In this document: positions 48,119-58,946 of the stretch, one piece after another
How positions within the stretch are numbered: the stretch's first letter is position 1
Layout of the letters: every line of letters starts with the position of its first letter
Assembly: GCA_943787265.1 (NCBI GenBank)
Contig: CALSLT010000009.1
Coordinates: 62,001 to 126,000, forward strand
From: an uncultured Planctomycetaceae bacterium
Lineage (GTDB): Bacteria > Planctomycetota > Planctomycetia > Planctomycetales > Planctomycetaceae
Reading direction: 5' to 3'
Length of the DNA: 64,000 bases
The notes under the pieces: model-generated
Database searches by the model: none
Told to the model about the DNA's origin: nothing
What the model saw: only the letters and a program-made list of their open reading frames with translations
Program-made: the position numbers and the translations under genes

Positions 48119-48176
48119 TTTGGTGGTGATCTGACAGGAAAGTCTGCGGCGTCACGAAAATCGGTCCAGGTTACCT
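48119..48176 (+). promoter_or_regulatory. Conserved upstream element of RTX gene 2
   Basis: The second copy of the 58-bp element at 43751-43808: GATCTGACAGGAAAGTC, then GCGTC, TCGGT and AGGTT at matching spacing. It ends 176 bp ahead of the GTG at 48352. Confidence 0.6.
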
Positions 48177-48351
48177 AAAGCAGGAATGTTGCCGGAAGGC
48201 AACAAACCCGCAGAACACGCCCACAAAAAAACTAACCCCTCACCGTGGCATCGGCGGGTTGGACGAGCGAAGCGGTTGGATATCCCCCGCTTGCCTCGAA
48301 CCTGGAAACGATGCCTTCGAATCAAGAACTGAACATCAGGAGAACTTTGTC

Positions 48352-51300
48352 GTGCGAATTACCCACTGGTTGACACGTCTGCAGAATCGTCGCCCTTCGA
48401 AATCAACTCGCCGATCAACTTCTCTACAGAGAACCGAATCGTTGGAACAACGCACGTTGTTGACGACAGCGGGAGTTCTGATCGCGGGAGATCAACTATC
48501 CATCTTTGCCGACGACGGTGACAGTGTCACTGTTCAGCGGAACGCGACTTCCGGCAACGTGGAAGTCCTTGACGCAAACTTGCAGCCCGTGCTGGCAATT
48601 CCTTCGATTCAGGCCAGCAGTCTGACCGTTCTCAATGTGTTCTCCGGCGACGCTGACAACACGATTGACGTCAGTGGGGTTACTGCGGCGGAATTCTCAG
48701 CTCTCACATCGATCTCGATCGAAGCTGGCGACGGCGACGACACCATCATCGGTAGCGATGAATTTGGAGAAATGATCGACGGCAACGACGGTAGCGACAT
48801 CATCAACGCCGGAGCCGGCGACGACACCATCGACGGTGGCGATGGCGACGACGTCATCAACGGTGGAGCCGGTGCCGACCTGATTGAGGGTGACGATGGC
48901 CAGGACACAATCGACGGCGGAACAGAAAATGACACGATCGATGCCGGAAATGGCGACGATTCGGTGCTCGGTGGCGACGGCGACGACAGCATCAATGCAG
49001 GAGACGGACTCGATAATGTCGACGGCGGTGCGGGGATGGACTTCGTCAATGGCAGTTCGGGAAATGACATCTTGAATGGCGGAGCTGACAATGACACCGT
49101 CTTCGGTGGCTCAGAAAATGACAGCGTGAATGGCGGCGACGGAGACGACATCGTCAACGGACAGTCCGGTAACGACACAGTCACGGGCGACACTGGAAAC
49201 GATACCGCATACGGTGGCGGCGGAAACGATTCAATTCTCGGAAGCGCTGGTGACGACATCGTCAATGGGCAAAGCGGCAACGATACGCTGCTGGGCGGTG
49301 ACGGTGACGACCGGAATTACGGTGGGCGGGGCAACGACTCAATCGACGGTCAGACTGGCAATGACACAGTGCTCGGACATTCTGGAGACGACATTCTCTC
49401 CGGCGGTGGTGGCAGCGACTCAGTAGTTGGTGGCTCCGGTGATGACCTGTTGCTGAGTGGCGGCGGCTCTTCCTCACCGCTAATCATCATCGACAATGTC
49501 ACACTTGATGAAGGCAACGCAGGAACAACGGCGTTTAACTTTACGGTGTCATTGTCTGTTGCCGGTACGTCCACGATTACTGTCGACTACGCAACCGTTG
49601 ATGGTGTCGCAACTCAGCCTGACGACTACACCGCAGTCGCCGACACTCTGACTTTCCTACCAGGTATCACGACTCAAACAATTTCCGTTCCCGTTATTGG
49701 TGATACTTCAGTTGAACCAACTGAAACCTTTACCGTCGTCCTGTCGAACGCCATGGGAGCACTGATCAGCGACGCGACGGGCCTCGGGGTTATCAACGAT
49801 GATGATACAAATACAACTCCTCTTTCGGCGGCTGATGCTCTTGCTGCTGCGACCAGCTATCTCGAAGCCAATGCTGCCAGCATGGGACTGACTCTGGATG
49901 ATGTCCAGAGCTTCGCTGTTACGAGCCAGCATGGCAGCGACCATAACGGCGTTACTCATATTTATCTCCGACAAACTTACCAGGGCCTGCACATTGTCGA
50001 CGCGGATATCAATCTGAACGTTGCATCGGATGGTTCGATCCTCAGCGTCTACGACTCGTTCGTTCCGGATGTCGCATCACTCGGACTTTCGGCGACACCG
50101 GCCCGCACAGCGGATCAGGTCTTCTCAACACTTGGTGTGGAATTGGCTCATGCTCTGGAAAACGATCCCGAACATGGCCATAGCCACTTCGGCGAAGATG
50201 AAGATGAAGATGAAGAGCATGACGGCGAAGAACTGACACTCGTTCGGACCGAAATCCCTGACCGCCTGCAGTGGGTCAAGACCGATGACGGCGGTTTGGA
50301 ACTGGCTTGGACGATCAATGTCCAGGAAGGTGTCTCCGGCTGGTACGATCCGTCGGCCAGTGCGACAACTGGAGAAGTTATCCACAATGTGTCATTCACG
50401 TCCCATGCAACGTACAACGCGCTTCCCTTCGATCTTGAAAGCCCGCTGTACGGTGGTCGGGCTCTGGAGATTGACCCGCAGGACGCAACTGCATCGCCAT
50501 TCGGCTGGCACGACACTGACGGTGTCGCCGGAGCCGAGTTCACGGACACTCGTGGTAATAATGTTTTTGCCCAGGAAGATGCCAACGCAGACAATATGGG
50601 CGGAACGCGTCCGGATGGCGGAGGGGGTCTTGTCTTCGACTTCCCGTTTGACGACACACAGGCCCCGACAACCTACACAGCGGCTGCGACGACAAACCTC
50701 TTCTACGCAAACAACATAATTCACGACGTTCTTTATCAGTATGGATTCGATGAAGCTGCGGGCAACTTCCAGTTCAACAACTATGGAAACGGTGGGGTCG
50801 GCGGCGACCCGGTTCAGGCTGATTCTCAGGACGGTTCTGGATTCAATAATGCAAATTTTGCAACACCGCCGGATGGTTTCGCTCCGCGAATGCAGCAGTT
50901 CATTTTCAATATTACGAATCCGAATCGTGACAGCTCATTTTCAAACGCGATTATCTATCACGAATTCGGCCACGGAGTCTCAAACCGTTTGACGGGTGGA
51001 GCAGCGAACTCGGGAGCATTGTTCTGTGAGCAGTCTCGTGGAATGGGCGAAGGGTGGAGCGACTACTTCTCGCTCATCATGACACAACAACTCGGAGACA
51101 CGGCGAATGACGCTCGCGGCGTCGGCAACTATGTTCTTGGTCAGGGCCAGAACGGCGGCGGGATCCGATCGTTCCCCTACAGCTTCGATATGACAATTAA
51201 TCCGCTGACTTTTGGTGATTTAAACACCAGACTGCCAGGGCCCGCTCCGCATCCTGTCGGAGAAGTCTGGACGGCAGCCTTGTGGGATATGACCTGGCTG

Positions 51301-53322
51301 CTGATCGACGGAATCGCGACTCCGGACAGCAATGGTAATCCAACTCCCGGGTTGGGCTACGATCCGGATCTTTACAACGGAACAGGCGGAAACAACGTCG
51401 CTTTGCAACTTGTCATCGACGGAATGAAACTCCAGCCAGCATTGCCGAGCTTTATCGACGCAAGAGATGCAATCATTCAGGCAGACATCATCAATAACGG
51501 TGGAGCCAATCTCCGTGTCATCAACACGGCTTTCGCGCGGCGGGGAATGGGAGTCAGTGCGACGACTGCAGGATGTGATGCAATTACCGTCACGGAAGCC
51601 TTTGACCTTCCTCCGGAAATTGCCACGATTCAGTTCGAATCGTTGAACTACGCATCCGGTGACGCAGTTATGGTCCGAGTTAACGATGGCGATGTGCCAA
51701 TGACAACGAACAGTCTGTTGGTTACCGTCACGTCGAGCGGTGGTGACACCGAGATGCTGGCTCTGAATCGTCAGATGGATGGTACCTTCCTTGGCTCAAT
51801 CACTTTGCAGGGCGGTTCGGCCGTTGCGAATAACGGATTCATTGAAGCGGGAGCGGAGTCGGGCCTTCTGACCGCGTCGTATCTTGATCAGTCAAACCTG
51901 ACTGGCTCTCCACTCACGATTCAATCTTTAGCGAGCGTAACCGATCCTCAGGGAGACACTCTGCGAGGCGGCGACGGCGAAGACACCATTATCGCCAACG
52001 CAGGCGACGACATTATCGACGGCGACGCGGGCGATGATTCGATTCGCGGCGAAGCTGGTGACGACACGATCGACGGCGGTGACGGAAACGACACCATCGA
52101 CAGCGGAGCGGGTGACGACATTGTTGCAGGTCAAAGTGGCAACGACGTCATCTCAACCGGTTCTGGCAATGACACGATCATCTGGAACGGAATCGGCAAC
52201 GGTGCAGACACGGTCGTCGATTCAGAAGGCGTCCAGACTGTCACAGTGCAGGGCGATTCCAACGTCAATAACTACATCGTTGACAGCAACAACGGTCGTG
52301 TTCGAGTCGCGGAAGGCGGAGCGTCGATCACGGTCAGCAATTCAACGTCGACCATCAACGTGCTGGGTGGAAGTGCCGACGACGTAATCACGATCAACAC
52401 GATTGCAGACGTACGGGCTTTGGTGCTCAATATTGACGGTCAGGCCGACAACGACACGATCACCGCAGTCGACGCCAGCATCGGCGACGTCCGTCTCCGT
52501 CTTAACGGCGGAAACGGCAACGACACGATCACCGGTTCGCGAGACAATGACACCATTAACGGAGACAACGGCGACGATTCGCTGATCGGCGGACTCGGCA
52601 ACGACCTCTTCGACGGCGGAGAAGGTGACGACACGATGGCCGGGGACGGTGGCAACGACACCATGCTTGGCAACATCGGAAACGATTCTGCTCAAGGTGG
52701 AGATGGCGATGACGTTGTCTTCGGCAATCTTGGCAATGACACGCTCGGCGGAGATGCCGGCAACGACACAATCTCCGGCGGATTCGGAAACGACGTCCTG
52801 AATGGAAACTCGGGCGACGACCTGCTGGCTGGCGGTCAGGACAACGACAAACTGCTCGGCGGCAGTGGTTCAGACTCGCTCGACGGTGACACCGGTGATG
52901 ACACGCTTCGCGGCCAGTCTGACAACGACTTCATCAAGGGCGGCGACGGAGACGACATGGTCTTCGGAAACGGCGGCGACGACATCGTTGATGGCGGCGA
53001 CGGAGACGACTGGCTCCGACTGGGCAGTGGCAACGACATTGTCAGCGGCGGCGACGGACTGGACACGATCAACGGCGAATCCGGCAATGACACGATTCTT
53101 GGCGGCAACGGAGCCGACAATCAGATTGGTGGCTCGGGAATTGACTCGCTGTACGGACAAGAAGGCGACGACTCGCTGAATGGCGGCGGCTCGACCGATC
53201 AGTTCAACGGCGGCGAGGGCATCGACGTGCTCATCAGCGGTAACGTCAACGAAGTCGACGACAACAATCTTCTGATTGAAACGTCAGTTCTCGAAGCACT
53301 GGCATTGCTCAACGGATTCTGA
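48352..53322 (+). CDS. Giant RTX-repeat surface protein 2 carrying an M36 fungalysin-type metallopeptidase
   Basis: 1656 residues from GTG 48352 (AGGAGA upstream). The leader and first RTX array (residues 1-375) and the last RTX array parallel those of the paralogue at 43994. Between them lies a Calx-beta domain (380-490), an FTP-like propeptide (about 490-600: [37 protein letters not shown]), an Asp/Glu/His-rich linker, and a fungalysin M36 domain with zinc motif HEFGH at about 870-874 and the third ligand in [15 protein letters not shown] short beta domain follows, then RTX. Secreted by an RTX-type route, it would be a calcium-folded protease. The C-terminal ALALLNGF equals the paralogue. 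M36 embedded in an RTX array is unusual. Confidence 0.92.
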   Translation: MRITHWLTRLQNRRPSKSTRRSTSLQRTESLEQRTLLTTAGVLIAGDQLSIFADDGDSVTVQRNATSGNVEVLDANLQPVLAIPSIQASSLTVLNVFSGDADNTIDVSGVTAAEFSALTSISIEAGDGDDTIIGSDEFGEMIDGNDGSDIINAGAGDDTIDGGDGDDVINGGAGADLIEGDDGQDTIDGGTENDTIDAGNGDDSVLGGDGDDSINAGDGLDNVDGGAGMDFVNGSSGNDILNGGADNDTVFGGSENDSVNGGDGDDIVNGQSGNDTVTGDTGNDTAYGGGGNDSILGSAGDDIVNGQSGNDTLLGGDGDDRNYGGRGNDSIDGQTGNDTVLGHSGDDILSGGGGSDSVVGGSGDDLLLSGGGSSSPLIIIDNVTLDEGNAGTTAFNFTVSLSVAGTSTITVDYATVDGVATQPDDYTAVADTLTFLPGITTQTISVPVIGDTSVEPTETFTVVLSNAMGALISDATGLGVINDDDTNTTPLSAADALAAATSYLEANAASMGLTLDDVQSFAVTSQHGSDHNGVTHIYLRQTYQGLHIVDADINLNVASDGSILSVYDSFVPDVASLGLSATPARTADQVFSTLGVELAHALENDPEHGHSHFGEDEDEDEEHDGEELTLVRTEIPDRLQWVKTDDGGLELAWTINVQEGVSGWYDPSASATTGEVIHNVSFTSHATYNALPFDLESPLYGGRALEIDPQDATASPFGWHDTDGVAGAEFTDTRGNNVFAQEDANADNMGGTRPDGGGGLVFDFPFDDTQAPTTYTAAATTNLFYANNIIHDVLYQYGFDEAAGNFQFNNYGNGGVGGDPVQADSQDGSGFNNANFATPPDGFAPRMQQFIFNITNPNRDSSFSNAIIYHEFGHGVSNRLTGGAANSGALFCEQSRGMGEGWSDYFSLIMTQQLGDTANDARGVGNYVLGQGQNGGGIRSFPYSFDMTINPLTFGDLNTRLPGPAPHPVGEVWTAALWDMTWLLIDGIATPDSNGNPTPGLGYDPDLYNGTGGNNVALQLVIDGMKLQPALPSFIDARDAIIQADIINNGGANLRVINTAFARRGMGVSATTAGCDAITVTEAFDLPPEIATIQFESLNYASGDAVMVRVNDGDVPMTTNSLLVTVTSSGGDTEMLALNRQMDGTFLGSITLQGGSAVANNGFIEAGAESGLLTASYLDQSNLTGSPLTIQSLASVTDPQGDTLRGGDGEDTIIANAGDDIIDGDAGDDSIRGEAGDDTIDGGDGNDTIDSGAGDDIVAGQSGNDVISTGSGNDTIIWNGIGNGADTVVDSEGVQTVTVQGDSNVNNYIVDSNNGRVRVAEGGASITVSNSTSTINVLGGSADDVITINTIADVRALVLNIDGQADNDTITAVDASIGDVRLRLNGGNGNDTITGSRDNDTINGDNGDDSLIGGLGNDLFDGGEGDDTMAGDGGNDTMLGNIGNDSAQGGDGDDVVFGNLGNDTLGGDAGNDTISGGFGNDVLNGNSGDDLLAGGQDNDKLLGGSGSDSLDGDTGDDTLRGQSDNDFIKGGDGDDMVFGNGGDDIVDGGDGDDWLRLGSGNDIVSGGDGLDTINGESGNDTILGGNGADNQIGGSGIDSLYGQEGDDSLNGGGSTDQFNGGEGIDVLISGNVNEVDDNNLLIETSVLEALALLNGF

Positions 53323-53367
53323 TCCGCAAGCCAGTCACACGGTTAAAGCGGAGCTCAGATAAGAATC

Positions 53368-53402
53368 AGGCCCCGGTTGCACATTGCAACTGGGGCTTTT
53401 TC
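53368..53402 (+). terminator. Intrinsic terminator after RTX gene 2
   Basis: GCCCCGGTTGCA and TGCAACTGGGGC pair over 12 bp (one G-T pair), followed by TTTTT. It lies between convergent genes; the minus side lacks a T-run. Confidence 0.9.
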
Positions 53403-53404
53403 GT

Positions 53405-54916
53405 TTACGCGATCCAGTCACCGAGTACTTTTCCGCCGACGTCGGTCAGGCGGAAGTCGCGGCCCTGGAAGCGGTGCGTCAGTTTCAGATGGTCGAGCCC
53501 AAACTGGTGGAGCATCGTGGCGTGCAGGTCGTTGGCATGGACGGGCTTGTCCTGAACTCCCCAGCCGACTTCATCTGACGATCCGTACGTCAGCCCGCCT
53601 TTCAAACCGCCTCCCGCCATGAACATGCTGTACGACGCGGGGTGATGATCGCGGCCCGTGTTCAGGTTCCTGCCGCCTCGATTTTCACCGAGCGGAGTCC
53701 GGCCGAATTCGCTGCCCCACACAACCATCGTCGAATCTAGCAGGCCTCGTTGCTTGAGGTCTTTAATCAACGCGGCGATCGGTTGGTCAACGACCTCCGC
53801 GTTATAGGCAAGCTCTTTGTCCAGGTTGCTGTGATGATCCCACGAGGCGTAAATGATATTCACGAAACGAACACCGCGTTCGACCATGCGTCGAGCGAGC
53901 AGGCAGTTTCTTGAGAAGCTTTCGCGTGTTGAGCCGAACTGACCTCGACCGCCGCCTTTCGGCTCTTCGGTTCTGTCGACGCCGTACGCTTCCAGAGTCG
54001 ACTTTGACTCGCTGGAAAGATCGATAAGTTCAGGAGCCGACGTCTGCATGCGAAAGGCGAGTTCGTAGCTGGCAATGCGGCTGGCGATCTCCGGATCGCC
54101 AAGTTGCTCAAGCCGTCCGGCGTTGACGTTTCGCAGAACATCGAGCCCTTTGCGTTGAAGTTCGGGCGGGAGACCGTTCGGGTTGGAAAGATTCAGGACC
54201 GGCTCGCCCTGATTGCGGAACAGAACTCCGGCATAAACCGACGGAAGAAATCCGCTCTGCCAGAGCGTTGCTCCACCGCTGGAACCTCGGCCGCTGTTCA
54301 GCACGACGTAGCCAGGCAGGTTTCGAGACTCGCTGCCAAGTCCGTAGCTCAGCCACGATCCCATCGTGGGAAGTCCGAAGGTTGCCCGCCCGCACTGCAT
54401 CAGTAGCTGACCGGGGTGATGATTGAACTGTTCGGAATGCAACGAGCGAACCATCAGAAGGTCGTCTGCACACGTCGCGATGTTCGGCAGGAATTCAGAG
54501 AACTCCATGCCGCTTTCGCCGTGCTTTGTAAATGTCCTCTTTGTCCCGAGTAGCGTTGCACTTTCCTTCTTGATAAACGCAAACCGAACATCCTTGAGAA
54601 TCGATTCCGGCAGCGGCTTACCGTGCAGTTCGTTGAGCTTTGGCTTTGGATCGAACAGGTCCAGGTGCGAAGGTGCTCCGGCCATAAAGATGAAGATGCA
54701 CGACTTCGCCGGTCCTTCATGATGCGTCGCTCGAGGCGCCAACGGATCGGCCGCCCCTGATCGTTCAGCACCATCGGCCTCGGCAAGCAGACCTTCGTCG
54801 CTCAACAGACTGGCCAGCGCCGCCGCGCCGACACCACTGGCCGAAGAAGTCAGGAATGACCGCCGAGTCTGGTCGGCAAGGTGGATCTGGTCGGCGGTGG
54901 GGTTTGACAAAGCCAT
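53405..54916 (-). CDS. DUF1501 secreted protein (Tat signal)
   Basis: 503 residues from ATG 54916 (open to 54928). Twin-arginine signal TRRSFLTSSASGVGAAALASLLS. DUF1501 marks: KSCIFIFMAGAPSHLDLFDPKP, MVRSLHSEQFNHHPGQLLMQCG, PSMGSW-type GLPTMGSWLSYGLGS, VVWGSEFGRTPLGENRGGRNLNTGRDHHP and the closing HLKLTHRFQGRDFRL. The family is sulfatase-like in fold and very common in planctomycetes, usually next to a DUF1549/DUF1553 cytochrome-type gene. That partner is absent here. Confidence 0.93.
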   Translation of the reverse strand: MALSNPTADQIHLADQTRRSFLTSSASGVGAAALASLLSDEGLLAEADGAERSGAADPLAPRATHHEGPAKSCIFIFMAGAPSHLDLFDPKPKLNELHGKPLPESILKDVRFAFIKKESATLLGTKRTFTKHGESGMEFSEFLPNIATCADDLLMVRSLHSEQFNHHPGQLLMQCGRATFGLPTMGSWLSYGLGSESRNLPGYVVLNSGRGSSGGATLWQSGFLPSVYAGVLFRNQGEPVLNLSNPNGLPPELQRKGLDVLRNVNAGRLEQLGDPEIASRIASYELAFRMQTSAPELIDLSSESKSTLEAYGVDRTEEPKGGGRGQFGSTRESFSRNCLLARRMVERGVRFVNIIYASWDHHSNLDKELAYNAEVVDQPIAALIKDLKQRGLLDSTMVVWGSEFGRTPLGENRGGRNLNTGRDHHPASYSMFMAGGGLKGGLTYGSSDEVGWGVQDKPVHANDLHATMLHQFGLDHLKLTHRFQGRDFRLTDVGGKVLGDWIA

Positions 54917-55101
54917 GAAACATCTCAATTGGTTGCGAGAGCTGAATCCGAATCACAAACAAAGCATAAGCAAACAATGATCGAAGCCAAACTGATGATC
55001 GATAAGAGTGAGTGACAACCACCTTTGCAAATCGGCTCCGCTGTGCCAACAATCCCGCTGCAAGCTCGTCGAATGTTCAATCAGCAACTCAGGATCACCG
55101 C

Positions 55102-56523
55102 ATGAAAGTTGTCAGCCCGTCGTACAGCCTTACGCTTAGACTCAGATATCCGGATTCTGCCGGGGCGTTGGGACGCATCACGTCGATCATTGGCGACGTC
55201 GGAGGATCAATCGGCGCGGTTGATATCGTGGATATCAAAGGGACGGCGATCACTCGCGACTTCACCGTTAACACATCAGACGTCGATCACGGCGACAAAA
55301 TCGTTGGGCTCCTCAAGGGTGACAATGAGATTGACGTTCTGAAGGTTTCGGATCGTACCTTTCTGATGCATCTGGGAGGCAAGATCGAAGTCAACTCCCG
55401 AATTCCCGTCAAGACTCGCGACGACCTTTCGATGGCGTACACGCCGGGCGTCGCTCGAGTCTGCAATGCCATCCATGAAGAACCCGACGCGGCGTACAAC
55501 TTGACGATCAAGAAAAACACAGTCGCCGTGGTTTCCGACGGAACTGCCGTACTCGGACTGGGCGATATCGGGCCTCGCGCCGCCATGCCGGTGATGGAGG
55601 GCAAGGCTCTGCTCTTCAAAGAGTTCGCAGCCGTCGACGCATTCCCCATTTGTCTCGACACCAAAGATCCTGAAAAGATCATCGAGACCTGCAAGCTGAT
55701 TGCTCCGACGTTTGGCGGGATCAATCTGGAAGACATCTCGTCGCCGAGGTGCGTCGAAATTGAACAGCGGCTGCACGAAGAACTCGACATCCCGGTCTTT
55801 CACGATGACCAGCATGGAACGGCGATTGTTGTTCTGGCGGCTTTGACCAACGCATTGAAAGTTGTCAACAAGCAGCCGGCAGACATCCGGGTCGCGATGA
55901 GCGGTGCCGGAGCTGCGGGAATGGCGATTGCTAAATTGTTGAAACTGGCTGGCGTTGAAAAGATCGTCGTTTGCGACCGCAACGGTGCGATTTACAAAGG
56001 CCGTGCCGAACGCATGAATCCGGTCAAAGACTGGCTGGCAGAAAATACCAACACCGCAGCTGAAACCGGTTCGTTAAGTGACGTCATGAAGGGAGCCGAC
56101 GTGTTGATCGGCGTCTCCGCCGCTGGTCTGGTTTCAGCCGAAGATGTTCAGGGCATGGGTGACGATGCGATCGTCTTTGCACTCGCCAATCCCGATCCTG
56201 AGATCATGCCCGAAGAAGCCGAACCTTACGTCAAGGTGATGGCTACCGGTCGTTCGGATTACCCCAACCAGTGCAACAACGTCTTGTGTTTCCCTGGCCT
56301 GTTCCGAGGCCTACTCGACGTGCGGGCCCACTCGGTCACGGACGAAATGAAACTGGCCGCGGCCGTCGCCATCGCCAGCGTCATCAGCGACGACGCCATT
56401 CACCCTGACTATATCATCCCTAGCGTGTTCAACCGAAAAGTCGCTCCCGCTGTTGCCAGTGCCGTAGCGGAAGCCGCAATCAAGGCTGGCGTGGCTCGGA
56501 AGTCGCAGGACACAGCTCAGTAA
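55102..56523 (+). CDS. NAD(P)-malic enzyme with N-terminal ACT domain
   Basis: 473 residues from ATG 55102 (the frame is open to 55012). Residues 8-80 form an ACT-type regulatory domain (SLTLRLRYPDSAGALGRITSIIGDVGGSIGAVDIVD). The malic enzyme part follows: YTPGVARVCNAI, NTVAVVSDGTAVLGLGDIGP with the catalytic Lys region EGKALLFKEFA, metal site PVFHDDQHGTAIV, and NAD loop VAMSGAGAAGMAIAKLL. It decarboxylates malate to pyruvate. The ACT domain suggests control by an amino acid or other small molecule, a form common in this phylum. Confidence 0.93.
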   Translation: MKVVSPSYSLTLRLRYPDSAGALGRITSIIGDVGGSIGAVDIVDIKGTAITRDFTVNTSDVDHGDKIVGLLKGDNEIDVLKVSDRTFLMHLGGKIEVNSRIPVKTRDDLSMAYTPGVARVCNAIHEEPDAAYNLTIKKNTVAVVSDGTAVLGLGDIGPRAAMPVMEGKALLFKEFAAVDAFPICLDTKDPEKIIETCKLIAPTFGGINLEDISSPRCVEIEQRLHEELDIPVFHDDQHGTAIVVLAALTNALKVVNKQPADIRVAMSGAGAAGMAIAKLLKLAGVEKIVVCDRNGAIYKGRAERMNPVKDWLAENTNTAAETGSLSDVMKGADVLIGVSAAGLVSAEDVQGMGDDAIVFALANPDPEIMPEEAEPYVKVMATGRSDYPNQCNNVLCFPGLFRGLLDVRAHSVTDEMKLAAAVAIASVISDDAIHPDYIIPSVFNRKVAPAVASAVAEAAIKAGVARKSQDTAQ

Positions 56524-56536
56524 TCATCAATGGGTG

Positions 56537-56560
56537 GCACAGGTTGCTCGCAACCTGTGC
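56537..56560. repeat. Perfect 11-bp palindrome between malic enzyme and ThiF-like genes
   Basis: GCACAGGTTGC, TC, GCAACCTGTGC. No T-run follows, so a terminator is uncertain. It is different from the GTAGGGTGCGTC family. Confidence 0.7.
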
Positions 56561-56627
56561 GGCGGAGCCGCAAGAGGTAGTACTTCGCTCCGAAGTGGAA
56601 TGAAGAATCAAGCTGATACGAAGCGGA

Positions 56628-57668
56628 ATGACAATGAATCTCGAACGTTACAGCCGGCAGACCCGCTTTCCTCAACTCGGCGAAGAGGGGCAGAAGAATC
56701 TGCTGAAGAGCCGAGTGCTGCTTTGCGGATGCGGTGCGCTCGGAACCGTGCTTGCCGAGACGCTGACTCGCGCCGGCGTCGGATTTCTGCGAGTCGTCGA
56801 TCGAGACTTTGTTGAGTACAGCAATCTCCAGCGTCAGGTCCTCTTCGACGAAGACGACATTAAGAATCAGCTTCCAAAGTCGGTTGCCGCCGCAAGGAAA
56901 CTCGAAAAGATCAACAGCGACGTGACCATCGAACCCGTCGTCGCCGACGTCGAATATTCCAACATCGGAAAACTGGCCGAAGGTGTCGATCTGATTCTCG
57001 ACGGGACTGACAATTTCGAGATTCGGTTTCTGATCAACGACCTGTCGCTCGATACGGGCATCCCCTGGGTCTACGCCGGATGCATCAGCAGCCACGGCCA
57101 GACAATGCCGATCTTTCCAAACGAAACGGCCTGTCTGCGCTGTTTGATAGATTCTCCGCCTGACGCCGGCTCCACCGAAACCTGCGACACGGCAGGCATT
57201 CTCGGACCAACCGTCAACGTGATCGCCTCGTTGCAGGCCATGACCGCGATCAAAATTCTGGCCGGCCGCCGAGAAGACGTCGCGCTTTCGCTGACCATGA
57301 TCGATGTGTGGGACGGAACACTCCGTCAGATGAACGTCTCCGATCTGCGAGAGCAGGCCAATTGCGCCGCCTGTCAGAACGGCGAACGAATCTGGATCAC
57401 TGGGCAGCAGGGATCTCAGTCAACGATCCTCTGCGGGCGCAATGCCGTGCAGATCAGACCCCAGGAGCCGGCGGCATTGTCGCTCGACGAAATGGCCAGC
57501 AAGCTGAGCGAATCCGGCACCGTCACGCAAAACGCTTTCCTTCTGAGAGTATCTCTGACTGATCCAGACTACGAGATCACGCTCTTCAAAGATGGCCGAG
57601 CCATCATCAAAGGAACCGACGAACCCTCGCTCGCCCGAGCAATCTACGCGCGATACATCGGCCTGTAA
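56628..57668 (+). CDS. ThiF/MoeB/HesA-family adenylyltransferase (E1-like)
   Basis: 346 residues. ATP-binding VLLCGCGALGTVLAETLTRAGV, the Arg/Asp set in RVVDRDFVEYSNLQRQVLF, DLILDGTDNFEIRFLIND, the zinc pair CLRC with CAAC, and the catalytic-Cys region STETCDTAGILGPTVNVIASLQAM. It adenylates the C-terminal glycine of a small sulfur-carrier protein. No thiS, moaD or thiamine gene is adjacent, so whether it serves molybdopterin, thiamine or another pathway is open. The last 80 residues form a small extra domain (ITLFKDGRAIIKGTDEPSLARAIYARYIG), as found in MoeB/ThiF-like planctomycete proteins. Confidence 0.92.
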   Translation: MTMNLERYSRQTRFPQLGEEGQKNLLKSRVLLCGCGALGTVLAETLTRAGVGFLRVVDRDFVEYSNLQRQVLFDEDDIKNQLPKSVAAARKLEKINSDVTIEPVVADVEYSNIGKLAEGVDLILDGTDNFEIRFLINDLSLDTGIPWVYAGCISSHGQTMPIFPNETACLRCLIDSPPDAGSTETCDTAGILGPTVNVIASLQAMTAIKILAGRREDVALSLTMIDVWDGTLRQMNVSDLREQANCAACQNGERIWITGQQGSQSTILCGRNAVQIRPQEPAALSLDEMASKLSESGTVTQNAFLLRVSLTDPDYEITLFKDGRAIIKGTDEPSLARAIYARYIGL

Positions 57669-57690
57669 AAACGTGAATCTTTGCCGGTCA

Positions 57691-57745
57691 GTAGGATGCG
57701 TCCCGACGCACCAACATCCAATCGGTGCGTCAAGACGCACCCTAC
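57691..57745. repeat. GTAGGGTGCGTC palindromic repeat, copy 3
   Basis: GTAGGATGCGTCccgacgcacc and GGTGCGTCaagacgcaccCTAC. Located between convergent ThiF-like and hemoglobin genes. Confidence 0.9.
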
Positions 57746-57754
57746 CTCGCTTCT

Positions 57755-58132
57755 TCAAATCTCCACGATCTCTGACTGCGTGCTTTCGATGAACGCGAGG
57801 ACGTCGTTCGTTTCGGCGGCGGGAAGGTCGAAGTGTTTTAAGGTGTCGGTCAGGTGGCCGATGAACCGCGTCCAGTCGGAGTCCGAAATCTGCATCCCTC
57901 GATGAGTCGTCGTCATGTTTCGCCCCGTGTAGAGCATCGGTCCGCCGGATACATGCGCGAGAAAATCGATCAGCAATTGTTTTTCACGGTCGATGCCATC
58001 TTCGCCGCGATTTTGCCAGAACCGACCAAGTTGATCGTCTGCCATTAAACGGGGAAGCATGTTGTTTGCGACCGCCGCGATGGCGTCGTATCCGCCGAGC
58101 CGGTCGTACAGTGAGGGTGTTGAGTCTGACAT
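57755..58132 (-). CDS. Truncated hemoglobin, group I-like
   Basis: 125 residues. LYDRLGGYDAIAAVANNMLPRLMADDQLGRFW is the usual N-terminal helix set with the Phe/Tyr-B10 and CD1 region, and THRGMQISDSDWTRFIGHLTDTL carries the proximal heme His. It should bind heme and oxygen or nitric oxide. The gene is flanked by two copies of the palindromic repeat (57691 and 58198). No partner reductase is near. Confidence 0.93.
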   Translation of the reverse strand: MSDSTPSLYDRLGGYDAIAAVANNMLPRLMADDQLGRFWQNRGEDGIDREKQLLIDFLAHVSGGPMLYTGRNMTTTHRGMQISDSDWTRFIGHLTDTLKHFDLPAAETNDVLAFIESTQSEIVEI

Positions 58133-58197
58133 TCTTTTTCATTCCTGCCGGTAAAGCTATTGTCGCTTGGCAAATCGCCAATACACCGTCGAAGTTA

Positions 58198-58250
58198 GTA
58201 GGGTGCGTCTCGGCACCAACATCCAATCGGTGCGTCAAGACGCACCCTGC
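58198..58250. repeat. GTAGGGTGCGTC palindromic repeat, copy 4
   Basis: GTAGGGTGCGTCtcggcacc and GGTGCGTCaagacgcacccTGC. It is slightly degraded: the first arm is shortened by four bases. Upstream of the hemoglobin gene. Confidence 0.85.
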
Positions 58251-58254
58251 ACCC

Positions 58255-58710
58255 CTATTTGCGGACAAGATCACAAGCAGCAACGCTGGTCCCCACGCGA
58301 GTACACATGTCACGAAGAGATGCTTCGTCAATGAGTTTCATTCGGAAGCAGCGAACAACAAAGAAGTAGAAGGCATCTTTGAGACGTTGTGTGGCAGCGT
58401 TGCGTCCCCCGGCGGGGATCTGTTTCGGCTCGCGTGGTGGCTGCAGGCCAGGGCTAAGTTCGCATTGACCACCACACATCGGACAGTACGAGCCAATCAC
58501 CACATTGTGCGATTCAATCCACTCGCGTTGCGCTGAAAACAGACGGTCAAACCGCTTGCTATAATCTGCCAAGGCTTCAAGAGCGTGTAAGGTTTCGGAT
58601 AGCCAAAACTCGATGTTTGCATATTGTCCAGCCACTTGATACGCGGGAGCATTGGTAAACTTCTCGAGCATGGAAGCGACTTCATCAGCTCGGTCTATGA
58701 TGTACGCCAT
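58255..58710 (-). CDS. Hypothetical protein with zinc-knuckle-like motif
   Basis: 151 residues from ATG 58710 (open to 58743). Mostly helical. YCPMCGGQCEL gives three cysteines close together. Residues 80-130 are followed by QRLKDAFYFFVVRCFRMKLIDEASLRDMCTRVG. No family recognised. A weak palindromic repeat is adjacent to its end. Confidence 0.65.
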   Translation of the reverse strand: MAYIIDRADEVASMLEKFTNAPAYQVAGQYANIEFWLSETLHALEALADYSKRFDRLFSAQREWIESHNVVIGSYCPMCGGQCELSPGLQPPREPKQIPAGGRNAATQRLKDAFYFFVVRCFRMKLIDEASLRDMCTRVGTSVAACDLVRK

Positions 58711-58946
58711 AGGTTGGTCGTTTCGGACGACTGGATTCTTCACGAGAACCCTGTCATTTATGCAGGGACTGCTATTCGAAGTCTGACTGCGACGTAGCGG
58801 AAGTCAATGTGCTGGTAGGGCAAGGCGAACGTCAGATTGTGGCCTGCTGGACTTTTCCGGCGCGACTCACGACAACAATCATCCGCGCAGCGACTCGTTG
58901 AGTTGCTCCTCAATCCGACATTCAGCTCCCACTGGAGTCTCGCCTG

